From: Blepharisma japonicum
Taxonomy: Eukaryota; Ciliophora; Heterotrichea; Heterotrichida; Blepharismidae
DNA: 64,000 nt
Assembly (NCBI GenBank): GCA_949751835.1
Contig: CATKHK010000024.1
Location: 427,840 to 491,839, forward strand
Direction: 5' to 3'
Both the position numbers and the translations under genes were made by a program. The stretch's first letter is position 1; each line of letters opens with the position of its first letter. The notes beneath the pieces were generated by a model, which ran no database searches, was not told the origin of the DNA, and saw only the letters and a list, made by a program, of their open reading frames with translations. Positions 24,573 through 35,136 of the stretch are shown here, piece after piece.

Positions 24573-27500
24573 TTAACTTTGGATATTTATTTGAAACTTT
24601 CTATTCATGAATTTCAAATATTTCATTAATAAAACTGCCCTTGGCTTAGATTCTCTCACTGCTTTAGAGTTATGCTTAAATTGCTTATACAAATCTAAAG
24701 ATATTTGATTGCAGCGTTTTGACTCTTCCCATTTTTGCCCTTTAAAATAAAGAACTCCAAGACAGTAATATATAGCTAATTTCGAAAATCGATCATTGCA
24801 TCTCTTGGTGTTAACAACCTCTTCAGCGTATTTTAAAATTTTTTCTGCCTTTTGAAAACATTCATCAGAAATATTAAATAAATTGATGTAAATTTTAGCA
24901 AGTTCTATATAGTCACTAATGCAATCTAGATCATTGATTTTTATAGATTTTTGAGAAGACATTAAATTGTTTTTTATATTCAATAGCTCTTCAGCTTTTC
25001 TCAAACATTTTTGTGCATTTTTAATCTTATTTAAAGCTATATGCAGTTCTGCCTTTTGAATATAGTAATAAGGCGTTCTAAATTTCGCATGTTCATTATT
25101 TTCTAATATTGCATTCATTCTCAGAGAAACAACTCTACATTTTTCATAGTCAGATTTTCAATAAAAATAACTAAATACAAAACTTTGGGATGCCAAAAAA
25201 ATATCAATTTTAAAAATATCATAATAATATATAAGGTCAAAAGCTGCAGTAAAGTATTTTTCTGCTTTTTCTAATTTGCCTCTAAGATTGTATAATTCTC
25301 CAATATACGCATTAACAATAAATAATTCATTTTTATAACTTTCAGTAAAGTCAGACATAAGTTTTTTTGATCCAGTTAGAAACTTCAATGCATGTTTAAA
25401 ACGTAGCAATCAAAAATAAGTAATTCCCATAGAAAGCTGAGTAAACAGCATCTCATGCTTAGATCATTTATTTTTCATGAGTTTAAAGTATTTCAATGCC
25501 TCTTCATATCGTTGGCTTTTTAAATAAAATATTCCAAATGCTTTATAAATTTCTTGCTCATTTGGATTTTTTATAGGTAAAATACTAATCAAAGATTTAG
25601 CATTACAAAGAAATTGGTGTGCTTTTTTAAGGTCGCCTTTTCATGTATGAATTTCTGCTAAATAAATCCACAAATTTGATAAATCATAAGAATGTGTAAA
25701 ATTAGTTTCCTTAGACATTTCAATGCATTTTCATATAATTTTAGAGGCTTCATCAAAATCATTTAGAAAATAATGGATTTCTCCAATAGCTGCATAAAAT
25801 ATAAATTTATCTTCAGTTGAGGAACATTCAAATTTAATTAGATCAAGAGTTGCTCTAATCTCTTTATAATTTTTCAGGGCACTATATGATCTTGCCAAAC
25901 AAAGATAAGCTTCAATTAAATATTCTAACCTTATGGCTTCCTTTTCTTCTATCTCTCCCATCTTCATCTAGCAATCCAGAATTTCCACTTTTTCTCCTTT
26001 TTCCTGATTTTCTTATCTTTTCCTGCCTTTTCTTCCTTTTTCTGACTATTCTTTTAATTTCAGCCTTATTCTTCTTCTGCTGATCTCCTTTTTTCTTTCT
26101 AGCTTTCCATTGAGGCCTTATCTTTTCACATGCCGCGTTGCCAATTGGGCTTTCTGTTGAATTTTGATTTTTAGTAAGTTTTTTGCTTGGTCATCTGTTT
26201 TGCTTTCTGTCGAGTATTTTCTCTTGAGCTTCGACTAAATTTTCTGTTGGTTTTTCTGTCCGATTTCTGTAGAATTTTCTATTGGATTTTCTACTGGATT
26301 CTCTGTGGAGCTTTTTATTGTTTTCCTTGGTGCCATTTTTATCTTGCTAGCCCTCTGGATATTTTGCACATTTTTCCTTCTTCGCGCCTTTTTAGTCTTT
26401 CCCGCACTCTTGGCATTTCCTGTACTTTTTGCCTTCCCAATTATTCCTTTAATTTCTTCTTTCTCCTCTATCTCTTCCTTGCCAATCATTTCCTTACCTT
26501 CATCATGTCTTTCATCAAAAACCAAATCGCATGATATTGATCTAAATCCAGCAGCCACCATCAATTCTCTATCATCCAAGACATCTCAATGCTGTTGTGT
26601 AATCACCGCCCTTGTCCTTTCCTCAAAATTGTTTTTCTCCTCCAGTTCTTCTTCATAATCTATATCTTCCAACTCATTCCCTTCATCACTTTCATCAATT
26701 TCTTCATCATCTAATTCTTCCTCTTCTAAAAGTTGTAGTTCTTCTTCCAAAGTCTCAACCTCGTCCAATATTTCATCATAAAAGTCATCATACCAAAAAT
26801 CGTTTTCTTCAGGGCAAAATTCGCTGAAAGAGTCGCTGTTGCTCACATACGAAGTTGCCATATTCATGGCGATTAAAAAGTACGCTCTTTATGCAAACTA
26901 ATTGATTTATTAAAGCATTCTATTGATTTTGTATAGTTTTTACTACCATAATAGAGTAATCCTAGCTCTTGGTTAATTATCTTCTTAATACTTTTAGGAT
27001 AATACCTACTAAAGTATTCAGCCTTAGAGAGACTATTAATGTAATATTCAAAAATATTATTATCATTGATAGTCACATCGAGCACTAAATCTAAAATATA
27101 GCATAACCAATAAATTAAATTTTTGGAAGAATGAAAAGTTTGTTTTTTGGCTAAGATAAATTTTAAAAATTTTTGTCATAAATTACTTTTTTTTCTATTT
27201 CATTTCTCATATAGCTTAGAATAACTTTCTTTCCTTATAATTTTGTTTAGGATATTACTAAATAAATCAAAAATCTTCTTAAATTTTTGAATTGAAGAAT
27301 GATCATAAAATTCTAATCAACTTGAGAGATTTTGATATAATTCATATGCCATCTCGTATTCAGATATTTTAATAAAATCCAAAAATATTATAATATAAAC
27401 ATAGAATAGACGGTTCTGATTGTAAGAGGACTTATAAGTCCATCCATGCATATATTTTTGATTCTCAAATTGAAAATAATTGAAATCAAACACATGTGCT

Positions 27501-27952
27501 TTAACTGACCGACGAAAATTTACTAAGTCTACCCGGTTTCAATTTTGCTCTGTATATTGTTGTGCTTTTTCCATCGATTGAGTTAGTAAATATTCGAAAG
27601 GGCTGAAAATGAGTTTCATTCGAACAAATTTCTTTCTCTGTAAAGAATTGAAGATTCTACTGCAGTAATTAAAAGCCTCATTTAATCATTCTCATTTCTT
27701 CTTATATTTTTTATCTTCTTCGCGCTTTTCTTTAATTAACTCATCGATTCGAGCCTTAAATTCCTGCTTTAATGTGACTATAAAATCGTTTAAAATTTTT
27801 TTGGATTCATTATTGATTGGAATTTTTATACGTTCTAGTTTATAACCTTGGGCTTGATCTGAAAAATAATGCTTTGGGCATGCTTTAAATTGATCATCGC
27901 TAGATGTAAAGATTGCATCTAAAAGACAACAAGAGCAGCATACTTTTGCCAT
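24573..27952 (-). CDS. Cys/His-TPR family protein G, split by a 0.93-kb insert
   Basis: The start is MAKVCCSCCLLDAIF at 27952 and the stop is TAA at 24573. Both halves are open with TGA as Trp (27692, 25731, 25158). The N-terminal half runs through FEYLLTQS, FDFNYFQFENQKYMHGW and INQELGLLYYGSKNY to ISLHKER. The C-terminal half restarts at LEYLIEAYLCLARSYS and ends FMNRKFQINIQS. The halves lie in different frames, separated by the insert at about 25956-26887. A 932-bp removal at a shared AGAG would rejoin them in frame, with a junction shorter than in genes E and F, so the exact ends are uncertain. Closest to genes E and F. Confidence 0.75.
25956..26887. mobile_element. About 0.93-kb insertion carrying an ORF
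   Basis: The block is absent from paralogues E and F at the equivalent codon. Its edges are inferred from where family homology stops and resumes, and from a 4-bp match AGAG that restores frame. Unlike the other inserts it is strongly purine/pyrimidine biased and codes for a highly charged protein on the minus strand. No terminal inverted repeats or transposase motif are seen. Confidence 0.6.
26235..26867 (-). CDS. Acidic-to-basic low-complexity protein inside the insert
   Basis: The frame starts MNMATSYVSNSDSFSEFCPEEND and passes one TGA at 26586 (QHWDVLDDRE), giving about 210 aa. Residues 20-85 are extremely acidic (runs of E and D), then comes DDRELMVAAGFRSISCDLVFDERHDEG, then a Lys/Arg-rich half (GKTKKARRRKN). 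After the TAG at 26235 the same frame stays open for about 38 more codons, and a neighbouring frame stays open and very basic to about 25950, so the original protein may have been longer and is now broken. I do not recognise it; nucleic-acid or histone binding is only suggested by charge. Confidence 0.5.
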
Positions 27953-28049
27953 GCCTGATATTTTATTTTTATATCTTATTTTAAATAAAACTTGGGGAAT
28001 GCTGCTGAATTTCACTACTGAAGCCCATAAGATATCACAATTATTATAT

Positions 28050-28845
28050 ATTATAATCTATTTATAAAGCATCGTGAATGAATTTTTGGAGACGTACAAA
28101 AAACGAGCTAAAGGTATCAAAAATTTGCAAAAACAATTAATTGGTTCGATATAGGATGGGGAAATAAAATTATTCCATGAATTGGTAAGAGTATAAAACA
28201 AATCCATTCTTTATAGAGATTATAAATTTAGTTAAAATTTCTCTTGATTCATAGTTTGTTGTGATTTTTATATATTCTATTTTGTGATTAGGAAATTCAC
28301 ACATAAAAATAAACAGATATTTTACCTGCCATTCTAACACCTGCAGTCTGATGGCAAACTAAGACTTTTGGAAGGGAGAACAGCTTCTTGCGAGCGTGTC
28401 TGATCAGGTTTTGCTAATTTTGTGGAGCAGTAACCTCTCAAAGCTCTACTCTGTATCATTTTTTCTTCATGGGTGAATTAAAAAAGAGATAGCACAGCGA
28501 AGTAGCGAAGTCAAAGGTGTTCTCTTGATAAATTTGGCATTTTCCTAACACAATACTAGGAGTTATGCACTGAACTGCAAGTTTCCTCTTGGTAGACAAC
28601 TGACTAGAAAATTCTCTCTTCAAATTTTCAGAGCAGATAATCCCATTGACATACTCGCAAGCGATACAGTATACTCATTTTAGTGTGCAAGTGAGGCCCA
28701 CCTCCAAGAGGAATAAAGAGGGTAAAAAGGCAATACTTAATGACTGCTAAGCAGGAGGTAAAGTTAAATAAGCTAACTAAGAGCTGCTCGATAATAATCT
28801 AAGCTCAGGAAATTATTTAGAATGAAAAAAATAATTTATTAATTA
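28050..28845 (-). pseudogene. Cys/His-TPR N-terminal fragment with element inside
   Basis: It is a duplicate of 34378-35065. It contains the codons for EFPNHKIEYIKI (28240-28300), then the repeated element, then a stub of the HYFSH region at 28816-28840. The start codon and the first cluster Cys are gone, and homology ends at about 28845. The downstream part (28050-28200) is also degraded. Confidence 0.65.
28290..28806. mobile_element. 517-bp element, copy 1
   Basis: It has the same element and host site as at 34497-35028. The flanking repeat AGGAAATT occurs at 28290-28297 and 28807-28814; the ninth base differs. It is richer in G+C than the surroundings, with several small indels against copy 2, which breaks the reading frame found there. 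Shared position shows that insertion came before duplication of the host gene. Confidence 0.7.
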
Positions 28846-29101
28846 AAAGCGTAATTTTTTAAACTATATATTATTTACACACCCCTTTAAATAGAACAAT
28901 CTAGTGTAAATATTAAGTTTGGTATAACATTAATTATTAAAAATGGGTATTAAAGCACTTACACATAATTTATATTTAACCTATTAAAGCAATTTTATTG
29001 AATTTTAAAGGGGTTCAATGTAATCACAAAATGGAAATATTCTTATATTTAATCAAATATAAGGGAAGGTAAGTAAGATTAGCAATTGATATTATAAAAG
29101 A
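28846..29101. other. A+T-rich spacer
   Basis: No gene, repeat or known site is seen. The sequence is simple A+T-rich DNA between two gene fragments. Confidence 0.4.
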
Positions 29102-30450
29102 CTAATTAGAGTTATATTTTAAGAGTTTTTCAATTTCATGAAGACGAGTTAAACGCTGATATAATAGCTTTACTCCCATCATATCAGGCATATGCTGCTT
29201 ATAAATATCTAATGACTTTTCATAATTTATTTTTGATTCTCTAAATCTTCCTTGCGCATAATATAAATCTCCAAGAATACAATAAATATTAGCTTTTGAA
29301 ACCCAACAAACATAGAAATTTATATTTTTAACCCCTTCGAGATATTTTAATATTTTTTCAGCCTTTTCAAGATTTTCATATTTATTCGACTTAATGCAAA
29401 TTAATGCAATTCTTATACAGCTTTTAATATCATCATTTTCATTGAGCTTTACCTGCATTTGGGGATATAGTAAAATTTCATCAATTTTCAAATTTTTTTC
29501 TGCTTCACTTAGGATTTGTTCTGCTTCATCAATTTTACCCTGGGCAATATATACTTCTGCTGACATAATTAGTATCAAGTTTGATGGGGAAATTCCAAGA
29601 TTTTTGATATTTCAAATGCTTTATTCACAACAATCTCACATTTTTCATAATCGGATTTTCAATAAAAATATTCAAAAATACAGAATATTGAGAGAAGATT
29701 AAGATTAAGGGTTTTAAAGTTCTCCACTTATGAAGCCTTTGTATGCTTTCGGCCGCTAAACCTGCTTACAGGAGCAACCTAAAGGCTGGTGTCTCAACAG
29801 TAAATTCTCGCTAGGCTTGGGCTTATGCCACCGAGTATCAATGGGTAGGAGGATTCTTCTTCTCTTCGTCTTTCAGGTGTCATAACCGATGCCTTCTGTC
29901 AGCAACCTTGATTGCAGGTGACACCTAGTAAAAAGAATCACGGCTCTCAGAAATCGGCAGGGAACCTGCAGACTAAACCATTCGGATAATTAATACCACG
30001 CTGAAGTCACCACCAGATGACTACCAAGGCTATCTACTCCATACTGCCACAAGAAACAAGCTATGGGTTAGGATTAAAGGGTCTGAACTTTGGTTAGACT
30101 ATAAAACGACTCTGGTGCTCAGATGGTATGCTGTCAGCAAGGATATATTTCATCTCCGCTATCTTATTAATTATTATTGAAAAAAGGGATTTATCATAGA
30201 AAGAATAATTGTAATAGCGAAGAAGTTTAAAAGCATTGATAAGCAAGAATCACCCTTTTTGTTATTACCTGAATTAATATATAACATTCCCATTATTGAA
30301 TTTACAATACAAGAATAATTTTTGTCTTTATGGCCACGAGAAGCAAGTAATTTTTTCACTTTAATAAAATGTTTAAAAGATTTCTGGAAATTCAGTATAG
30401 AAATATAAAAATTTGCTTATAGGACTTGATTAAACTCGAAAAAAAGATTT
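29102..30450 (-). pseudogene. Cys/His-TPR C-terminal portion H, with 489-bp insert
   Basis: It is a paralogue of 33257-34130: KKLLASRGHKDKN at the start, then the TPR-like helices, MSAEVYIAQGKIDEAEQILSEAEK, and the C-terminal SKINYEKSLDIYKQHMPDMMG. Two single-base losses relative to that copy (near 30240 and 29610) shift the frame. A 489-bp insert sits after the codons for DKSLFSI. Upstream homology ends at about 30450, exactly where the other copy joins an N-terminal segment, so the N-terminal half is missing here. Confidence 0.75.
29686..30174. mobile_element. 489-bp insertion in copy H
   Basis: It is absent from the paralogue at 33850. The repeat TATTGA lies at 29686-29691 and 30175-30180, and removal restores KSLFSIFCIFEYFYW. 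The insert is much richer in G+C than its host, with many stops in all frames and no recognisable protein. It differs in sequence from the 517/532-bp element. Confidence 0.7.
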
Positions 30451-30811
30451 TGCTAAATTGAGCTATTCTATAAATTAATAGATATTTTTAACACACTTAA
30501 AAAATTTTACAGTTGCCCTATTTTCTTTCTTAAAGATCGCTATTTTTGAAGTATGAATAGGATATGAGTTAATCGACTGCAATAATGCTTCCCCTAGATT
30601 CAAATCCCACCCTCCATGAAATACTATTTTTGAAAACACCCTTCTGTGAAAAATTTATTTTATTATAAGTTCTAAAAATAAACTTATAAATTAAATAAAA
30701 TTTTTAAATTATAAATTTTGAAGAGCTTGATGCTCTTAGAGCTACCTGCTGAGCCAAGAAGTTGTTCCAGAATTTCAATAGTTTTTAAAATTCGCTCATC
30801 TTCATTTTTGA
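30451..30811. other. Spacer
   Basis: No gene supported. A tRNA-like TTCAAAT segment near 30598 was examined and not accepted. The end adjoins the 3' side of the retroelement relic. Confidence 0.4.
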
Positions 30812-31640
30812 TTAGTCAAGCTTAGTTTTAACGAATCATCATCATCATATATTATTCAGTGAGCCTAGATCACAGCAAACCCTTATGGGTGTTTTATTAA
30901 GAATCAACTGTCTAGTAATGTCTGTTTCAAGGTCCTCTTCTCTCCAGTTCTTCAGTTCCAACCATTTTGTTTTTTTGCTCGAACTCCCTTGCGCTCAGTT
31001 TCAGAATTTCCCATGAAAGATTTTGATGTGTCTATTTACTGCAACCGTTAGCACGTTGCTTTCTTTAATTCCCACTGCCTAAGGCGTGATTCAAACCCAT
31101 GATTGTAAAGGGTCAATTCTGTAAGCCTGAATTCCCTCCACAGAAAGCCAATTCTTTCCATTTCTTCTATCAGCCTAGTCTTGGAGAGTCATATTTTTGA
31201 GCAAATTTCTATAATGTGCCCTTCAGTCTCTTCTTGGCTGCATGTGCCACATTCACACTGGTGCAAGATGCCTGATGATTATTAAGTTGAGCCCAACTCG
31301 CAATCTGTGAATAGCTCCTATTGTCAATTGTCTTTCGGTGTTAAGTCTAATGAATGTTGGTGTGTAGCTGTATTCCGCATCTTCTTTCAGCCATCTCCAT
31401 ACTAGGGTTTTTTTTTCTGCTTCAGTTTTCAGTCTATTTAAAATTTCCTTCAAGTTAAGGTTATTATTTTGCTTGTTAGCATCTGTTTTCATTTCTTCTT
31501 TTCTATAGCAGTGATTCTTCTACGATCCAGGAATTCATCAAGCCCAAGTTGCTCTAACAACAGTTGTTCGCATTTTTTCTCCCATGAAACCATCGTTTTT
31601 GTTTGCAGTAACAATCTCCTTCATGATGCTGTTCTTGGAG
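30812..31640 (-). mobile_element. Decayed non-LTR retrotransposon, ORF2 C-terminus
   Basis: On the minus strand, frames joined by at least two frameshifts read RRLLLQTKTMVSWEKKC, LGLDEFLDRRRITAIEKKKW, then KTLVWRWLKEDAEYSYTPTF and QLTIGAIHRLRVG. These are followed by a zinc-knuckle block, HQCECGTC then ETEGHIIEICSKIW. The order, a helical segment followed by CxC..C..ET..H....C, is that of the C-terminal region of LINE-type reverse transcriptase proteins. TGA again reads as Trp, so it evolved under the host code. A further open frame (RHIKIFHGKFWNW and onwards) runs to TAA at 30812, with a short TGA-triplet run just before. The reverse transcriptase and endonuclease domains are missing. Confidence 0.6.
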
Positions 31641-32301
31641 CACAGCCGTCTCCTTCTAAACCTCAGTCTTACAAATTAAAAAGCCCTGGTATAAAAATAT
31701 TTTGCATTTACTATATTATATAAGGTAAACAAATGAGTTTTATTGAACTCAGAAATGCCAGTTAAATATTGACCTAAGCCTGTATAAGTTCCTGTAAAAA
31801 ATTTGTTTGCCAACCTAACTAAGATTTTGCAATATAATTTATAGGATTTTGCAATATAATTTACACAAGCTCTTATCTGATATATTTCATGATCATAGAA
31901 ATAAAAAAGCTTCTATTATTCAAATCAATAACTCCAATGCAATAATCAGCATGCTTACGCCAAAGATATAATTTTAAAATTCTACATGCAACATAAATTG
32001 GGTAAAAATATTGAAGATTAGGTCAGCTTAATAACTAAATAGTGAATGCAATAATTGTCTCAAAACTAATCTAAGATATCTATATTATTATGTATTTTAT
32101 CATAACTCATTAAAAATATATTGATTTTTTATTTTCTGAACAAAAACATAAGAAAAATTTAAACTCTATGGTTATTATAAGAAAAATAATTATTTTCTAT
32201 GAATTTCATAGTACTTGATATGCACTTGATTCAGTCAGGTAATCTAATTTTGTGTAAACTTTCAATGCGGACTATTATTAAAATTAAAGAAATAATTATT
32301 T
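31641..32301. other. Spacer duplicated at 43690-44173
   Basis: From about 31745 the sequence follows 43690-44173 closely (shared CCTGTAAAAA, AATCAGCATG and ATTGAAGATTAGG landmarks), with a short local duplication of GATTTTGCAATATAATTTA around 31820-31860. No gene is seen. It is the 3' flank of the gene J paralogue. Confidence 0.5.
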
Positions 32302-32905
32302 TTACTTATTTGGGTTGCTTGATTCAATCATTTTATCAAGTCCAGCTAATCTTTGATCAATATATTCATTCATTACTATATCATTTTTATGCTCATCATT
32401 TTCAGAATATATCTTCTTGTTTTTATTCATTTTTTTTCTTTTGAATAAACCAGACTAAGATATGAATAAGTTATGATTTTTGGATACCAACTTGTACAAC
32501 TACTTTTTTCAGCAGCCTCTTTACAATATTTTAACATTCTTTTTACTTTAGAGTATTTTCCATTTCCATTTGAAAAAGAAAAATCTAAAAGTTCAATATA
32601 AATTATTGCATGTTTAATAATACTGATAAAGTTTTGCTCTTCATTTTAGAAAGAGAAAAATTCTCTTCTACGTTCAAATATTTTTCCCATTCTAAGAAGT
32701 ATTGCTTTGCTTCTTCTATTCTATTTTGAGAAAAATAAAAATCAGCTAATACAGTCAAAAATTTTGCTTGATGATAAATTAAATGAGTTTTATTGTTTAA
32801 ATGCTTACAAGCTTGAGCTAAAACAATCCTGCATTTTTCAAAATCATATATACTGCTAAAATAATCAAAAATAGACTATAAAATTTTAAGATTTTCTTTT
32901 CGCTA
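32302..32905 (-). pseudogene. C-terminal fragment of a gene J copy
   Basis: It matches the last 600 bp of the gene at 44174-46540, including LDKMIESSNPNK before the TAA. A deletion of about 25 bp near 32400 and single-base losses break the frame. Homology ends at about 32905. Confidence 0.75.
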
Positions 32906-32920
32906 ATAAGAAATTGGTAT

Positions 32921-33112
32921 TTGCAGATTAAGCATATTGTGGGCCTAGGGATAGGCCAATTTACAATAGGTGATTTTTGTGCCACAATTATATTTAATTT
33001 ATCTGGAGCAAGGGATGATGGGATGGCTTCCATGGAATTAGATCCTTTTGCTCAGAGAGTTCATTACCTTATAGTTAAAAAATTCATAATAATACCCTTT
33101 ATTTTTATTTAA
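32921..33112 (+). CDS. Short unidentified ORF, possibly an exon-like relic
   Basis: A 63-codon frame begins MQIKHIVGLGIGQFTIGDF and contains SGARDDGMASMELDPFAQRV before a hydrophobic tail. The sequence is richer in G+C and more protein-like than the adjacent spacer, and it starts where family homology ends. No domain recognised. It may be a fragment of a gene brought in by rearrangement. Confidence 0.25.
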   Translation: MQIKHIVGLGIGQFTIGDFCATIIFNLSGARDDGMASMELDPFAQRVHYLIVKKFIIIPFIFI

Positions 33113-33256
33113 AAATATATAAGCGGTTTAAATTATAAAGCTTTTAATTCTAGATTTTTCAAGACTAATAAAGTGCTATGGAAAAGGATGCTCATCAAAG
33201 CCAATTAAATAAAACTTATCTATTTTAATTTTAATAAGTAAAATTATAAATTGATA

Positions 33257-35136
33257 TTATAATGGACAATTAGAGATATGTTTTGAGAGTTTTTCAATTT
33301 CATTAACACGAGCTAAACACTGATATAATATCTTTACTCCCATCATATCAGGCATATGCTGCTTATAAATATCTAATGACTTTTCATAATTTATTCTTGA
33401 TTCTCTAAATCTTCTTTGCTCACAATATAAATCTCCAAGCATGCAATAAATATTAGCTTTTGAATACCAACAAACATAGAAATTTATATTTTTAACCCCT
33501 TCGAGGTATTTTAATATTTTTTCTGCCTTTTCAAGATTTTCATATTTATTCGAATTAATCCAAATTAATGCAATTCTAATACAACTATCAATATCACCAT
33601 TATTATTAAACTTGGTCTGCATTTGGGGATATAGTAAAATTTCATCAATTTTCAAATTTTTTTCTGCTTCACTTAAGATTTGTTCTGCTTCTACAATTTT
33701 ACCTTGGGCAAAATATAGTTCTGCTGACATAATTAGCATGTCGTTTGAAGGGAAAATTCCAAAATTTTTTGATATTTCAAATGCTTTGTGTACAACAATC
33801 TCACATTTTTCATAATCGGATTTTCGATAAAAATATTCAAAAATACAGAAAATTGAAATAAGGGATTTATCATAGCAAGAATAACTGTAATAGCGAAGTA
33901 GTTTAAAAGCTTTGATAAAGTAAGAATGACTTTGCTTGTTATTACTTGAAGCCAAATATAACTGTCCGATTATTGCGTTTACAATACAGGAGAGATTTTT
34001 GTTTTTATGACCGCTAGAAGCAAGTAATCTTTTCACTTTAATAAAAAATTTTAAAGATTTCTGGTAATTTCGTATAGAAATATAAAAATTTGCTTATGGG
34101 CCTTGATTAGACTTGAAAAAAATTTAATAAGATTATTGAAACTATCGCATCTCATATATTTTCTGGCTTTTTTGGAATTTTAAGATCGTTTACATATTTT
34201 AAAGCTTTACTTGGTGGCTGGATTAAAAAATATTCAATAGGGCTAAAAATAAAGTTCATAGAAATGAATTTCTTTGATCTTAAAAACATTAAGTATTTAT
34301 TGCACATTTGAAGCATAGTATTAAAATCCTTTAATTCCCCAGCAAACCTTACACTAGAAATTTTATTTTCATAAGAGTGTTCCATAAATTGGTAAGAGTA
34401 TAAAACAAATGCATTCTTTATAGAGATTATAAATTTAGTTAAAATTTCTCTTGATTCATAGTTTATTGTGATTTTTATATATTCTATTTTGTGATTAGGA
34501 AATTCACACATAAAAATAAGTAGAGAATCTACCTGCCATTCTAGCACCTGCAGTCTGATGGCAAACCAAGACTTTGTGAAAGGAAGAACAGCTTCTTGCG
34601 AGTGTGCCTAATCAGGTTTTGCTAATTTTGTGGAGCAGTAACCCCCCAAGGCTCTACTCCGTATCAATTTTTCTCCCATGGGTGAATTAAAAAGAGATAG
34701 TACAGCGACGTCAGAGGTGTTCTCTTGATAAATTTGGCATTTTTCTAACACAATACTAGGAGTATGCACTGAACTGCAAGTTTCCTCTTGGTAGATAACC
34801 TGACTAGAGAATTCCCTCTTTAAAATTTCAAAGCAGATAATCCCCATTTGACATACTCGCAAGTGATCCAGCATCCTCACTTTAGCATTGCAAGTGAGGC
34901 CCGCCTCCAAGAGGAATAAAGAGAGTAAAAAGACAATACTTAATGGCTGGTAAACAGGCGGTAAAGTTAAATAAGGGACGAGAAAGGCAAGTGGCTAACT
35001 AAAAGCTACTCGATAATAATCTAAGCTCAGGAAATTCTTTAGAATGAGAAAAATAATGTATTGGGCATAGAATTAGTTGGCAGCTACATATGTGAATGGC
35101 ATCAAAAGAGTCAAAAGAGCAGCGAAGCTTTTTCAT
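33257..35136 (-). pseudogene. Cys/His-TPR family member I, centre deleted
   Basis: The N-terminus starts at 35136 (MKKLRCSFDSFDAIHICSC), interrupted by the 532-bp element and then continuing EFPNHKIEYIKI and FSPIEYFLIQPP to KPENI. From there the FNYF motif, the EYEMAYE helix and the first TPR-like units are absent. After about 110 bp the C-terminal part resumes (YQKSLKFFIKVKRLLASSGHKNKN) and runs open to TAA at 33257 (EIEKLSKHISNCPL). The C-terminal 259-codon frame is unbroken, so a shorter product is possible. The same C-terminal break point is seen in copy H, so the deletion predates their duplication. Confidence 0.7.
34497..35028. mobile_element. 532-bp element, copy 2
   Basis: The repeat AGGAAATTC flanks it exactly (34497-34505 and 35029-35037). 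It interrupts the codons for KEFPNHKIEY. Excision of 532 bp, which is not a multiple of 3, restores the frame and the family consensus. The interior is richer in G+C and has a 100-codon minus-strand frame at 34608-34910 (MEAGLTCNAKVRMLDHL...) that is broken in copy 1. No terminal inverted repeat is found. The 9-bp repeat has no TA, which argues against a simple TA-type IES. Confidence 0.8.

Noticed and set aside
26187-26827. Plus-strand hydrophobic frames opposite the charged ORF (26187-26534, 26305-26658, 26612-26827)
   Set aside because: They are the complement of the E/D/K/R-rich minus-strand frame; Leu/Phe/Ser runs are expected there and no start context or homology supports them.
30540-30605. 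tRNA-like 3' half (GATTCAAATCCCACCCTCCA)
   Set aside because: The T-arm stem does not pair (CTAGA against CCCAC) and no matching 5' acceptor strand lies upstream. At best a decayed tRNA.
31469-31723. Plus-strand 84-codon frame over the LINE relic
   Set aside because: The minus strand carries the recognisable retroelement sequence; this is its shadow.
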